DNA of 64,000 bases from Planococcus shenhongbingii (GCF_030413635.1 NZ_CP129235.1:806001-870000), one strand, 5' to 3'. Counted from the stretch's first letter, positions 45,101 through 54,536 are shown. Made by a program: numbers and translations. Notes: generated by a model from the letters alone, not told the origin.

Positions 45101-45784
45101 TTACTTCTCTTTTAAAACCCCTGCTGCCACTAAGTTATTCAAAGCTCCTTTATTCTTGAAACGGAAATAACCGCTCAATCGATTCAAGTCTTTTTGAGTC
45201 AGAAGAGAATAATCTGCAACCAATTCATATTGGTCTTCTAATTTGGCAAGCAAGGTTTTAGCGAATTCGATTTGTTTAGCAGTTAGCAATTTATCTTCTT
45301 TATTTTCGTTTATTGTTGGGGCTGGTTTTGGCGGTTCTGGGATTTGAATCGTTTCATTGATTTCAGAAGTGTATTTTCCTTCTTTGATCCAGGCAATATC
45401 ATCTTTGCTCAAAGAAAACCATTCGCCTTCTAACCGCTGATCGGCGAAATGCCTGTGAAAGGCGACTTCTGTTTGGTGATGGTTACCGGTTTTGATTAAA
45501 TAGATAAGTTTGTTTTCAAAAGGGAGTTTCACGCCGAAAACGTTCATTCTCTTTTCAACATTTTTGGTTTTGCCAATTTTAAAAGATCCGTTCATGTACT
45601 CCTGGACAAAATATACATAACCTGGAGCCTTGCCTGGAAGATCAGGTGATGCCAGGACTTTTTCAAGTTCGTATTGATTCGATTCAAAGAGGTATATTTT
45701 ATTTGATTGGGCAACCGGTGGAGTGTTCGCAGTACTGGAAGCAGTGCTGCTGGAGAGCAGTTTATTTAAAAGATTTTTAATCAT
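45101..45784 (-). CDS. GIY-YIG nuclease-fold protein (T5orf172-like)
   Basis: 227 residues. Low-complexity Ser/Thr/Ala N terminus (about 10-25). A GIY-YIG-type domain (about 55-135) has the motif pair GYVYFV and FKIGKTKNVEKRM, a conserved HHQTEVAFHRHF segment and LEGEWFSLS, the pattern of T5orf172/MUG113 proteins. A proline-rich linker and a C-terminal helical module (about 165-227) follow. Such domains occur in homing, phage and DNA-repair related proteins; the role here is unknown. ATG follows GAGGAGG. Confidence 0.75.
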   Translation of the reverse strand: MIKNLLNKLLSSSTASSTANTPPVAQSNKIYLFESNQYELEKVLASPDLPGKAPGYVYFVQEYMNGSFKIGKTKNVEKRMNVFGVKLPFENKLIYLIKTGNHHQTEVAFHRHFADQRLEGEWFSLSKDDIAWIKEGKYTSEINETIQIPEPPKPAPTINENKEDKLLTAKQIEFAKTLLAKLEDQYELVADYSLLTQKDLNRLSGYFRFKNKGALNNLVAAGVLKEK

Positions 45785-45966
45785 TACTTGGTGGTCCTCC
45801 TCTAAAATAATTTTAAAAAATCAATGTTATTTTGATTATAACTTAAATGGTAATATGTTACTATTGGATTATTAGTGTTAGGTCTTAATAATTAATAATT
45901 TTCCTTAGAATTGTTAATGGTGATAGAATTATTAAAGAAATTATTTAAGAAAGAAGGGAAAGGTCC

Positions 45967-46332
45967 ATGCCAAAATTAGCTGAGAACCTAAAATTATTCA
46001 GAGAAAAGAATAAGTTGACCCAACAGCTCGTTTCGCAGCATTTGAAAATCACAAAAGCCGTGTACGTTAAATATGAAGCGGGAAGTGCGGAGCCGAATCT
46101 TAAACTTCTAATGAAGATGGCAGACTTGTATAGTGTTTCCCTTGATGAGTTAACCGGCAGACAGTTTATGCCGAACGGCAAAGTGATCGATCAGCTACTT
46201 ATGAAGAAAGAAATAACGAAAGAAATGAACAAAGAAATCAACAGCATGGTAAAACAAATTGCCAATGAATTTATCCAAAGCAAGGAAGCGGATATTGTGA
46301 GAAGAGTAAAATTGAAGTTTGGTTTGAATTAA
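45967..46332 (+). CDS. XRE-family (Cro/cI-like) regulator
   Basis: 121 residues. Helix-turn-helix at about residues 3-60 (LKLFREKNKLTQQLVSQHL, AVYVKYEAGSAEPNLKLL, YSVSLDELTGR), then a charged helical tail (MKKEITKEMNKEINSMVKQ) likely for dimerisation. ATG follows AAGAAGGGAAAGG. Divergent from the GIY-YIG gene. The upstream region holds GTAATATGTTAC (45850-45861), a 12-base near-palindrome that could be its operator. Confidence 0.85.
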   Translation: MPKLAENLKLFREKNKLTQQLVSQHLKITKAVYVKYEAGSAEPNLKLLMKMADLYSVSLDELTGRQFMPNGKVIDQLLMKKEITKEMNKEINSMVKQIANEFIQSKEADIVRRVKLKFGLN

Positions 46333-46439
46333 GAAGAGATAAGAATAGAAACAAAAACTGATAGGAATTTTAAAAATTTATAAGCTAAATATATTTTAAA
46401 TAAGCACCTTTTTTTATTGATTTAAGTTAAATGTGTAAT

Positions 46440-46484
46440 AAGGCATTGGCAATAATCCTATGGATTTATTGGCAATGCCTTTTG
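46440..46484 (+). terminator. Terminator after XRE gene
   Basis: AAGGCATTGGCAATAATCC pairs imperfectly with GGATTTATTGGCAATGCCTT, then TTTGCC. The rest of the 370-base gap before pspA shows no gene; a TTGAAA box near 46553 and an AT-rich stretch near 46576 could be the pspA promoter, but I see no good sigma-W consensus. Confidence 0.7.
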
Positions 46485-46704
46485 CCTTTCGCTGGCGAAA
46501 AGCCGGTATCATTAAAATCTTTATCGACGTTCTACAATTCACATAGTACAAATTGAAAACTTCTCCTGACTGCAAAAACTATAGTGTCGACTGAACCTGC
46601 GCTAAGATTCCCACATGATTATTCACCGGCAGTTAAGGGTAATCTCTCCTTATAAGAGGAACTGCCGAGCAGTCCGATAAATACAGAAAAAAAGGAGAAT
46701 GATG

Positions 46705-47421
46705 ATGGAGATTTTAAAGCGCTTCAGAGACATTATGGCAAGCAATATTCATGCAATGCTGGATCAAGCGGAGGATCCGGAGAAAATGATTGACCAGTAT
46801 TTGCGTGATTTGAACAGCGACTTTGGGAAAGTGAAATCGGAGACGGCTGCAATTATGGCGGCTGAGAAGCGGGAGCGCCGGGAACTGGCGGAGCTGCAAA
46901 AAGAAATCGACGATATGCAGCGCTACGCAGTGAAAGCGCTGGAAGCGCAAAACGAAGACGATGCCCGGAAGTTCCTTCAACGCAAAGCGGAACTGACGGA
47001 AAAGGAAAAGACGATGCAGACGTCTGTGGAACTGGCAGCAACCAACACCGCACAGATGCGCCAAATGCACGACAAACTGGAATCGGATATCGGGGAGCTG
47101 GAATCGCGCCGTGCTGAACTGAAAGGGAAAGCATCTGTCGCGAAGACGCAAAAACGCATGAACAACTTGAATTCTTCTGTGAGCAGCACAGGTGAGCGGA
47201 TTTCCGCGTTCGATAAAATGGAAGAGAAGATCAACCAGCAGCTTGATGAAGCAATGGCCATGTCAGAGCTGAATAAAAGTTCAGGCACCGATATCAAAGA
47301 TTTGGCCGCGAAATACGAGACCGATACGAATGTGGACAGTGAACTGGAATCGCTTAAAGGTGGAATCAATGTGGACGATGAGCTGGAGGCGCTGAAATCC
47401 CAGCTTAGTAAAGGCGAATAA
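46705..47421 (+). CDS. pspA: Phage-shock protein A / IM30 family membrane-stress protein
   Basis: 238 residues, nearly all coiled-coil helix (AEKRERRELAELQKEIDDMQ), starting MEILKRFRDIMASNIHAML. PspA oligomers coat damaged membranes and limit proton leak. ATG 46705 is preferred among three consecutive ATGs because it lies 7 bases after AAGGAG. First of four genes matching the Bacillus ydjF(pspA)-ydjG-ydjH-ydjI order. Confidence 0.93.
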   Translation: MEILKRFRDIMASNIHAMLDQAEDPEKMIDQYLRDLNSDFGKVKSETAAIMAAEKRERRELAELQKEIDDMQRYAVKALEAQNEDDARKFLQRKAELTEKEKTMQTSVELAATNTAQMRQMHDKLESDIGELESRRAELKGKASVAKTQKRMNNLNSSVSSTGERISAFDKMEEKINQQLDEAMAMSELNKSSGTDIKDLAAKYETDTNVDSELESLKGGINVDDELEALKSQLSKGE

Positions 47422-47472
47422 TGGCTACGAAGAGGAAAATGATTTCCTGCATGCAGAAGGGAGAGAGCGGGA

Positions 47473-48501
47473 TTGGTTGTTCAGTATAAATGCCCCAATT
47501 GCGGATCGGATATGGCGTTTGACGCGGATTCGGGCACATTGTCCTGCCCCAGCTGTGGAAGACAAGATAATATTGAAACGTTTCCAGAAGAGAATATCCA
47601 GCAGAAGTTTGAAATGGATGAAGCAAAAGAATACCATTGCGAAAACTGCGGTGCCGTAATTCTGACAGAAGCCAGTACAACAGCCACCCATTGCAGTTTC
47701 TGCGGCGCGCCGGTTGTGCTATCGGACCGGCTTACGGGTGAGTTCGCCCCCGCGAAAGTCATTCCTTTCACGATCACTAAAGAAGAAGCTGTCGCCGCTT
47801 TTAAGAAATGGACGCGGAACGGCCGGTTGACGCCGAGAGGCTTCATGAATGGTGACCGGATCAAGAAAATGACTGGGATGTATGTGCCGTTCTGGCTTTA
47901 TGATATTGATGGAACTGCTGAAGTGGCGGCGATCGGGACGCGCGTGCATCAATACCAGCGAGGCGATACCATCTACACGGAGACGGACTTTTACGATGTG
48001 TACCGGGGAATCGATCTCAGTTACCTTAAAGTGCCAGCGGATGCGTCGGAAAAAATGGACGATGAATTGATGGACAAGCTAGAACCTTATGATTACCAGG
48101 AGCTTAAGGATTTTAAGATGCCCTATCTCGCCGGGTATTTGGCGGAAAAATACGATTACGACGATGAGGTTTTATTCTCAAGAGTGGAATCGAAAATCGT
48201 GCCGTACATCGATGCGTATATTAATGGCACGATTTCGGGCTACTCGACCGTCAGTTATACCAATAAACAAATTCAGGCGAATAAAAAAAATGTCTACTAT
48301 ACGTTATTCCCTGTGTGGATGGTGTACTACGACTTTGAAAACAAGGAACACACCTTTGCGATGAATGGACAGACCGGGAAAGTGGTCGGCAAGCCGCCGA
48401 TCAGCGGAGGCAAAGTAGCCGCCTGGTTCACTGCCATCGCTGCAGGCACTTTCGCAGTGATGAAAGCCATTTCGTATGTCATAGGAGGTGTTCTTTGGTG
48501 A
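47473..48501 (+). CDS. ydjG: Double zinc-ribbon membrane-associated protein (YdjG-like)
   Basis: 342 residues. Two zinc ribbons at the N terminus (CPNCGSDMAFD...CPSCGR and CENCGAV...CSFCGAP, about 7-80), a beta-rich middle and a C-terminal hydrophobic segment (about 312-340). TTG 47473 follows AAGGGAGAG. In Bacillus the YdjG-YdjH complex with YdjI helps recruit PspA to the membrane, as I recall; the order here supports that role. Overlaps ydjH. Confidence 0.88.
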   Translation: MVVQYKCPNCGSDMAFDADSGTLSCPSCGRQDNIETFPEENIQQKFEMDEAKEYHCENCGAVILTEASTTATHCSFCGAPVVLSDRLTGEFAPAKVIPFTITKEEAVAAFKKWTRNGRLTPRGFMNGDRIKKMTGMYVPFWLYDIDGTAEVAAIGTRVHQYQRGDTIYTETDFYDVYRGIDLSYLKVPADASEKMDDELMDKLEPYDYQELKDFKMPYLAGYLAEKYDYDDEVLFSRVESKIVPYIDAYINGTISGYSTVSYTNKQIQANKKNVYYTLFPVWMVYYDFENKEHTFAMNGQTGKVVGKPPISGGKVAAWFTAIAAGTFAVMKAISYVIGGVLW

Positions 48502-49277
48502 GATTATGGAATCTAAAAGCACCGGTTTTGTTTCTGTTGATGGTTTTTACAATATTAACTGGTGGACTGGTGGTTTCAGCCCAGACCGACCAGCATGTTT
48601 ATGATAACGCGGGCTTGCTAAGTGAAGCGGACATAAGGGAACTTGAAACCCTTGCAGCAGAGCACAGCCAAAAACACGGAGCCGATTTTCTGTTTTTGAC
48701 CACTTCGAACATGGGTGGTTTGCCTATTACTACATATATGGGCGATTTTTTTGACCAATGGGCAGTAGAAAACAATCAGGAAAATGCAGTCTTGCTGACA
48801 ATCGATATCGGGACGCGGCAAGTCTACCTCGCCGGTTTCGGGACAGCGGAAACGTCGCTTGATAATCAACGGGTCGATATGGTGCTCGACCGCATCATGC
48901 CATTTATGCGGAGCGGCGATTACGGCGGCGCGTTCCGTGAGACAGTGACGACAGCAAGCCGCTATATGGAATACCGGCCAGGCGTAAATCCAGAGAACAT
49001 TTTCTTGAAAACCTGGTTTCAGGCGGCGGTATCTTTGCTGCTTGGCGGCGTCATTGTCGGCTCGATGGTCTTAAACGCAGGCGGACGTGTCACGACAACA
49101 GCCCGCACTTACTTTGACGGCAACAATACGCGGGTGAGAAGCCAACGGGACCAATTCCGGAATAAGACCGTATCGCGGCGCAGAATTCCGAAAAGCAATA
49201 GCGGCGGCGGTGGTTTCGGCGGTGGCGGTTCAACTGGAGGCGGACGTTCCTTCAGCGGAGGCGGCCGCAATTTCTAA
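48498..49277 (+). CDS. ydjH: TPM-domain membrane protein (YdjH-like)
   Basis: About 259 residues: signal or membrane segment (LFLLMVFTILTGGLVVSA), TPM domain (about 33-155, VYDNAGLLSEADIRELETLA, LLTIDIGTRQVYLAGFG), one transmembrane helix (about 170-190, AAVSLLLGGVIVGSMVL) and a low-complexity Gly/Ser tail (GGGGFGGGGSTGGG). GTG 48498 is set 9 bases after AGGAGG; TTG 48495 is possible. Four-base overlap with the ydjG stop. Confidence 0.87.
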   Translation: MRLWNLKAPVLFLLMVFTILTGGLVVSAQTDQHVYDNAGLLSEADIRELETLAAEHSQKHGADFLFLTTSNMGGLPITTYMGDFFDQWAVENNQENAVLLTIDIGTRQVYLAGFGTAETSLDNQRVDMVLDRIMPFMRSGDYGGAFRETVTTASRYMEYRPGVNPENIFLKTWFQAAVSLLLGGVIVGSMVLNAGGRVTTTARTYFDGNNTRVRSQRDQFRNKTVSRRRIPKSNSGGGGFGGGGSTGGGRSFSGGGRNF

Positions 49278-49310
49278 ACGCTAATCGAATTAAAGGAAGG
49301 AATGAACAAT

Positions 49311-50294
49311 ATGGCCTTTTTCGGCAATCAATTTTCAGATGTAGTGGAATGGGACGAATTCAGAGAAGATATGATTTTCTGGAAGTGGACCAACCAGGAA
49401 ATCAAAAAAGGCAGTAAGCTGATCATCCGTCCCGGACAGGATGCCGTTTTCCTGAATAACGGTAAAATCGAAGGGATTTTTGAAGACGACGGCGAGTATG
49501 ACATCGAATCCGAAATTGTGCCGTTCTTATCGACGTTAAAAGGATTCCGTTTCGGTTTCAACTCCGGCATGCGGGTTGAAGTGCTGTTTGTAAATACCAA
49601 AGAGTTCGTCGTAAGATGGGGCACGAAAAACCCCATCAATATTCCGGCGCCTCAGCTGCCAGGCGGCATGCCAATCCGGGCGAATGGCACTTTCCAGTTT
49701 AAAGTGAATGACTATATGGCATTGATCGATAAAATTGCGGGCATCCGGGACAGCTATTTGGTGGATGAAGTAAAGATCCGGATTACCGCAATTCTCGATC
49801 AGCTCCTGATGAAATGGATCACCAAAGAAGGCAAGAATATGTTCAATCTGCAGGCCAACGCCCATGAAATTGGCGCTGGCATACAAGATGACTTGAATAT
49901 GGAATTGATGGATGATGGCATGAAAATCACCGGCTTCCAGGTTATGAGCTTCAACTATCCGCAGGAAATCCAGGATATGATCAACAAAAGCGCTTCCCAC
50001 GGCATGGTGGGCGACATTTCGAAATACCAGCAAATCTCCGTTGCGGATGCGATGGGCAAATCTTCCGGTTCCAATACCGCGTCCGACATGGCCGGCATGA
50101 TGATGGGGATGAATATCGCCAAAGAAATGATGGACAATCAAAAAGGAAGCGGTTCGGAAAATCAGGCCGCTGCAGGCACTCAAACCTCACAAGCAGCGGA
50201 CGGCGATGCAGCAGCACCGAATTTCTGTCCGAATTGCGGCCAGAAAAACGAAGGTGCGAAGTTCTGCCCGAATTGCGGGCAAAAATTAGTTTAA
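49311..50294 (+). CDS. ydjI: SPFH-domain / virion-core-like protein with zinc ribbon (YdjI-like)
   Basis: 327 residues. SPFH/band-7-like domain (about 1-220, MAFFGNQFSDVVEWDEF, then RVEVLFVNTKEFVVRWGT), a Gly/Ala/Met-rich region, and C-terminal double CxxC ribbon (FCPNCGQKNEGAKFCPNCG). ATG 49311 is preferred over 49302 for spacing from AAGGAAGG and because relatives start near MGFF. Last gene of the membrane-stress operon. Confidence 0.88.
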   Translation: MAFFGNQFSDVVEWDEFREDMIFWKWTNQEIKKGSKLIIRPGQDAVFLNNGKIEGIFEDDGEYDIESEIVPFLSTLKGFRFGFNSGMRVEVLFVNTKEFVVRWGTKNPINIPAPQLPGGMPIRANGTFQFKVNDYMALIDKIAGIRDSYLVDEVKIRITAILDQLLMKWITKEGKNMFNLQANAHEIGAGIQDDLNMELMDDGMKITGFQVMSFNYPQEIQDMINKSASHGMVGDISKYQQISVADAMGKSSGSNTASDMAGMMMGMNIAKEMMDNQKGSGSENQAAAGTQTSQAADGDAAAPNFCPNCGQKNEGAKFCPNCGQKLV

Positions 50295-50297
50295 TCG

Positions 50298-50347
50298 AAA
50301 AGCCCATCAAGCAGGTAAAACGATTTCCTGCTTGATGGGCTTTTTTT
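50298..50347 (+). terminator. Terminator after the pspA operon
   Basis: AAAAGCCCATCAAGCAGG pairs with CCTGCTTGATGGGCTTTT, 11-base loop, seven T. Confidence 0.92.
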
Positions 50348-50378
50348 ATTCATATTCCAGCTAGGGCTAGTTCCCGCA

Positions 50379-51152
50379 TTAATGCGCCATCATCTCATGC
50401 GCAATCGTATGCCCATCCATAGTAGAAGGATAATAAGTCGGCCAGTTTACGACTTCATCCAGCAAAGCTTGGCGGTCATTGCCCCAATACAGGTGGTAAT
50501 GGGAGGCTGCGGTTGGAAAGATGCTATGGTCACTGAATTGGATGAACTTTGGAAGACCTGTTGTTTCTTCCTCTAACTTAAAGGTAAAGCGAACGCCTCG
50601 ATTGCCTGCTTCGTATGTAAGGATTTCATAGCCGTCATAGACATACTTGCCTGAAAGTTCTTCACCGTTTTGGACGAACGTGACAATATCTTCTTTAATA
50701 ATGATTCGGTCGACGTCTGTCTTATAGCCAGTGGTGTAATATTCTTTGTATTCTTCAGCAGTCATTTTGTCTGAATGCGAAGCTTTATCGGCAAACACTT
50801 CATCAAGTTCTCCGCTTTTTAAGTATGGATATACTGACTGCCAATACCCAGCCCAATCGGATAGAGGACGGTCTTTTACTTGGCTGTCTTCAAAAAATCC
50901 ATCATAGATTTTCTGGGTTGCTTCGTCAAGCTCATGGCTATGAACAGAGGCATGGTCATGCTCGTGCTCATGGCTGCTTTCCTCTGAATGGCTTTCCGTT
51001 GCTTGTTCCTGTGTTTCAGCGGAATTGGCAGAAATGCTTGAAGCAGATGTGGTTTCTTGTTCAGCCTCAGCTAGTTTTGCAGATTGACAACCAGCCGCCA
51101 GCAAGGAACTGATTGACAAGATGGCTATGCCTTTACTTAATGAATTTTTCAT
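50379..51152 (-). CDS. zinT: ZinT-family zinc-binding lipoprotein
   Basis: 257 residues. Lipobox LAAGC (about residues 18-22), a Ser/Glu/His-rich linker (HSEESSHEHEHDHASVHSHE) that can bind metal, then the ZinT/YodA domain (WAGYWQSVYPYLKSG, HYHLYWGNDRQALL, HEMMAH end) with its zinc histidines. It captures zinc outside the cell under scarcity. ATG 51152 follows AAAAGGAG; longer N-terminal frames lack the signal. Preceded by a Zur box, so repressed by zinc. Confidence 0.92.
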   Translation of the reverse strand: MKNSLSKGIAILSISSLLAAGCQSAKLAEAEQETTSASSISANSAETQEQATESHSEESSHEHEHDHASVHSHELDEATQKIYDGFFEDSQVKDRPLSDWAGYWQSVYPYLKSGELDEVFADKASHSDKMTAEEYKEYYTTGYKTDVDRIIIKEDIVTFVQNGEELSGKYVYDGYEILTYEAGNRGVRFTFKLEEETTGLPKFIQFSDHSIFPTAASHYHLYWGNDRQALLDEVVNWPTYYPSTMDGHTIAHEMMAH

Positions 51153-51167
51153 TATTAACACTCCTTT

Positions 51168-51190
51168 TAAATAGTAATGATTACACTTTA
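51168..51190. promoter_or_regulatory. Zur box
   Basis: The 23-base site has arms TAAATAGTAAT and ATTACACTTTA around a central G, close to the Bacillus Zur consensus TAAATCGTAAT-N-ATTACGATTTA. It covers the promoter region 15-40 bases upstream of zinT. Confidence 0.82.
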
Positions 51191-51869
51191 TGATTATACA
51201 GATAAACACTTGTTTCTGTAAAAATAAAAATATTATGAATTTATCTATCCGATTTTTAATACGATTGCCGCTTTTTTCATTCAATCAAAATACTTTGTAA
51301 AATAAATGGGGAACATTATGATAATCATGGCTTCGAATGGTTCCTTATACACAAAAAAATATTACTGCATGCATGACTAAATTATGATTCTCCAAAAACT
51401 TCTTAGAATTCCGTTTATAAATTGTTAGCAAGGGAACATTACTGTATCAATATATGTAGATTTGAACTCACTGTTTAAAGATATTTTAAAATACCAAAAG
51501 TATTTTAGAAAATAAAACAGTAAACGCTTTAAGATCAATTAATAGGGAGGGGTTAGAAGGACCATACTTATTGCAGATATAAATCTAGGAGAAATATATT
51601 GTGCGGCGACATAAGAAAATTAATCTTAGAACTGTTGCAAGAACTGACTGGTGGAAATGAATAATGCGCAGCAGCATTAATACATAAGAAATATCGGATT
51701 TCCGCCACTTTCCATGAGGCGGATTTAAAAATGCTATTCAGCTGAACAGCCAAACGACAGCAAAATAGTTGGATTGGAAAACGCCGAACAGGAGCGTTTA
51801 GAGATGAAGTTATATTGGCACTAAATTTAATGAAGTATCACCGAAAAGCCGGTATACGAAGGAGGGCAC
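51191..51869 (+). other. Long gene-free leader region before AGCS gene
   Basis: About 680 bases without a supportable gene. Small hairpins are visible, for example TCCGCC/GGCGGA (51700-51726) and AAAACGC/GCGTTT (51779-51801). TAAACGC at 51521 with flanking AT is a poor cre-like match. No glycine riboswitch consensus (no GGAGAG...CTCTCAGGC). A long structured 5' leader is possible. Confidence 0.35.
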
Positions 51870-53351
51870 ATGGAGAATTTTGTAGATTGGATGAATGGAA
51901 TCGTTTGGAGTTCGGCATTAGTCTACCTTTTTTTGATAGTAGGGTTGTTTTATACGATTGCAACACGTTTCTTGCAAATAAGGCTTCTCAAGGATATGGT
52001 GAAGCTGGTTTTCAAAGGAGATAAATCGAAAGCGGGAGTGTCTTCTTTCCAAGCATTTTCAATGTCACTGGGAAGCAGGGTCGGAACCGGAAATATCGCT
52101 GGTGTAGCGACTGCTATCGCATTTGGCGGACCAGGAGCCGTTTTTTGGATGTGGGTTATGGCGATTTTAGGTGGTGCCACTTCGTTTATTGAAATTACAC
52201 TGACGCAAGTGTACAAACGCAAAGTAAATGGCGAATATCGTGGAGGCACACCTTATTACATAGAAAAAGGATTGAAAGCAAAATGGTTTGCGGTAGTGTT
52301 CGCAGCAATCACACTCATTGTCATGGGCGTGCTGTGGCCGGGACTGCAAGCTAATACCATCGCGATCGCAATGGAAAATGCATTCGGAATTGAACCCTAC
52401 ATCACAGGCATTATGGTAGTGGCAATTCTCGGAGTCATTATTTTTGGAGGCGTCAAACGGATTGCTAAAGCCGCTGAAATTATCGTACCTATTATGGCAT
52501 TCATCTATGTCTTGATGGCTGTGATTATTCTGGTCTTAAACATTACCGAATTGCCTGAAGTCATTTCACTTATCATTTCAAGTGCATTTGGTGCCAATGC
52601 GGCGTTTGGAGGAATTGTTGGTTCCGCCATCTCATGGGGGGTTCAGCGGGGAGCATTCTCGAATGCTGCAGGAATCGGCAGTGAAACATTTGATGCAGGC
52701 GCTGCAGAAGTATCTCATCCTGCCAAGCAGGGACTTGTTCAATCATTTTCAGTTTATATTGATACCATCCTCATCTGTTCAGCTACAGCCTTTATGATTC
52801 TGCTGACTGGCATGTATAATGTTCAACCGGAAGGCGGAGCTCCAATTGTCAATAACCTTGGAGATGCCGAACCGTCTGCCTATACACAATTGGCAGTGGA
52901 ATCTGTGATACCTGGATTCGGTGCTGCTTTCCTGGCCATAGCGCTGTTCTTCTTTTGTTTCACTACTGCTATGTCTTATTACTATAAAGCAGAAACCTGT
53001 TTGGTCTTCATAAGCCGGAATCCGAAAGCTGATTTAACGTGGCCAAAACATGTGTTAAAAGTTGTCTTATTGGCTATGACTTTCTACGGCAGTGTGGCAA
53101 GTGCCAAATTTGCTTGGGCATTAGGAGACCTTGGGATGGGCAGTATGGCTTGGCTGAACTTTGTTGCCATTTTACTCCTTACAAAGCCTGCTTTAAAAGT
53201 ATTGAGAGACTACGAAAAACAGAAAAAAGAAGGGAAAGACCCTGTTTTCGATCCATTAAAATTGGGGTTTAAAGACGCAGACTTCTGGGTGAAAGAGTAT
53301 GACGAATCTGAAGTCTATGAACTGGATAAAGGAAAAGTAGAATCCGTTTAA
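51870..53351 (+). CDS. Alanine/glycine:cation symporter (AGCS)
   Basis: 493 residues, about 11 helices, Na+- or H+-coupled uptake of alanine, glycine or glutamine. Family motifs: SFQAFSMSLGSRVGTGNIAGVATAIAFGG-like start (about 52-80), GGTPYYIEKGL, and GAFSNAAGIGSE. ATG follows GAAGGAGGG. Single gene between the leader and a terminator. Alanine import would feed the alanine dehydrogenase seen elsewhere in the window. Confidence 0.92.
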   Translation: MENFVDWMNGIVWSSALVYLFLIVGLFYTIATRFLQIRLLKDMVKLVFKGDKSKAGVSSFQAFSMSLGSRVGTGNIAGVATAIAFGGPGAVFWMWVMAILGGATSFIEITLTQVYKRKVNGEYRGGTPYYIEKGLKAKWFAVVFAAITLIVMGVLWPGLQANTIAIAMENAFGIEPYITGIMVVAILGVIIFGGVKRIAKAAEIIVPIMAFIYVLMAVIILVLNITELPEVISLIISSAFGANAAFGGIVGSAISWGVQRGAFSNAAGIGSETFDAGAAEVSHPAKQGLVQSFSVYIDTILICSATAFMILLTGMYNVQPEGGAPIVNNLGDAEPSAYTQLAVESVIPGFGAAFLAIALFFFCFTTAMSYYYKAETCLVFISRNPKADLTWPKHVLKVVLLAMTFYGSVASAKFAWALGDLGMGSMAWLNFVAILLLTKPALKVLRDYEKQKKEGKDPVFDPLKLGFKDADFWVKEYDESEVYELDKGKVESV

Positions 53352-53417
53352 AGTAAAAGAGGCGGAAATGTAAATTTGAAAAGCTGTCCTTGACGCTGAT
53401 TTGGGACTGCATAAAGG

Positions 53418-53463
53418 AAAGGCGTTTCCACTGCTCATAAGAGTAAGAGGAAACGCTTTTGCT
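53418..53463 (+). terminator. Terminator after AGCS gene
   Basis: AAAGGCGTTTCC and GGAAACGCTTT stem with a 19-base loop, T-rich end. Confidence 0.7.
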
Positions 53464-53547
53464 TTGCTGTAAAGTAGCTGTACAAAATCAATAAGCATAA
53501 TATTATAGTTCTATAAAAATAAGTTCTTATATTTAGAGAAATAAAAC

Positions 53548-53577
53548 TTGCGTTCCGTCCATATTGTCCCCTATAAT
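53548..53577 (+). promoter_or_regulatory. Promoter of first yitT copy
   Basis: TTGCGT, 18 bases, TATAAT. Almost the same arrangement precedes the second copy (54747-54776), showing the promoter was duplicated with the gene. Confidence 0.65.
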
Positions 53578-53600
53578 TTGAAACATTATGCCAGAACTTT

Positions 53601-53644
53601 AAAAGGCCGAACGGAATTACAGATGGCCTTTTTTGATTTTCATT
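53601..53644 (+). terminator. Leader terminator/attenuator, yitT copy 1
   Basis: AAAAGGCC and GGCCTTTTTT form a hairpin between promoter and start codon, about 35 bases before the gene. Paralogous position to 54802-54844. Confidence 0.6.
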
Positions 53645-53678
53645 GATGTTGAATTTACTGAAGAATGGAGACTGATTT

Positions 53679-54536
53679 ATGGACAAACTTTATAGTTTGA
53701 TAATTATTTTTGCAGGATCGGTGCTGCTTGGATTTGCCTTCAATATGTTTTTACTGCCGCATGAAATTTTATCAGGCGGCGTCACAGGGCTAGCGATGAT
53801 TTTTGGTTTGCTGACACCAGTCAATACCGGAATCTGGCTATTTGTCCTAAACGTTCCGGTCTTTATACTGGGATGGTTCAAATTAGGCAAGGTGTTTATC
53901 TTTAATAGCATTTTTTCGGTGGCAGTGACATCGATTTCCATGCAGTATATTCCGGTCATGAAAGTGACGGAAGATGTATTGCTATCATCTGTATTTGGAG
54001 GAGTTCTTGTCGGTGCTGGTGCTGGTTTCATCATCCGTTTCTACGGTTCAGGCGGTGGTTTTGATATTATCGGCCTGCTTTTGACGATGAAGCGCGACAT
54101 TCCGCTTGGCTTTTTAATCTTCGCTCTTAACAGCCTTGTTATTTTTGCATCGGGCTTCATCTTTTCATGGGAACTTGCGATGTATACGATGGCTTCGATT
54201 TACATCACTGGATTGGTCATTGACCGGATCCACACACGCCATATCAAGCTGGCCTTGATGGTGGTGACGAGCAAAGGAGACGACGTCAAAAAGAAACTGC
54301 TTGAGAATCTGTATCGTGGCATTACTGTGACGGACGGTGAAGGCGCTTATTCGGGCAATAAAGTCAAAGTGCTCTACAGCGTTATCTCACGCTATGAACT
54401 TGCTTATGTCCGGCCGCTGATCAAAGCAGTCGACCCAAACGCTTTTGTCAGCATCAGCGAGACGATGGAAGTTATGGGTAATTTCCGGAAGACTGATAAT
54501 TTCAAGAAGACGCCGGGAACGGGCGGCTCTTTATAA
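53679..54536 (+). CDS. YitT-family membrane protein, copy 1
   Basis: 285 residues: about five transmembrane helices (DUF161-type repeats, GFAFNMFLLPHEILSGGVTG) and a C-terminal cytoplasmic DUF2179 domain (about 200-285, KLLENLYRGITVTDGEGAYSG, YVRPLIKAVDP). Function of the family is not established. ATG lies 8 bases after GGAG. About 85 percent similar by eye to the next gene, so a recent tandem duplication. Confidence 0.88.
   Translation: MDKLYSLIIIFAGSVLLGFAFNMFLLPHEILSGGVTGLAMIFGLLTPVNTGIWLFVLNVPVFILGWFKLGKVFIFNSIFSVAVTSISMQYIPVMKVTEDVLLSSVFGGVLVGAGAGFIIRFYGSGGGFDIIGLLLTMKRDIPLGFLIFALNSLVIFASGFIFSWELAMYTMASIYITGLVIDRIHTRHIKLALMVVTSKGDDVKKKLLENLYRGITVTDGEGAYSGNKVKVLYSVISRYELAYVRPLIKAVDPNAFVSISETMEVMGNFRKTDNFKKTPGTGGSL

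Noticed and set aside
46540..46700. Sigma-W promoter for pspA
   Set aside because: The orthologous Bacillus operon is sigma-W controlled, but no TGAAAC-N16-CGTA pair at proper spacing could be found.
51814..51835. Third sigma-54 promoter at TTGGCACTAAATTTAATG
   Set aside because: The -12 GC element is missing; only the -24 half matches.
51191..51869. Glycine riboswitch before the AGCS symporter
   Set aside because: Some gcvT riboswitches precede such genes, but the GGAGAG and CTCTCAGGC cores are absent here.
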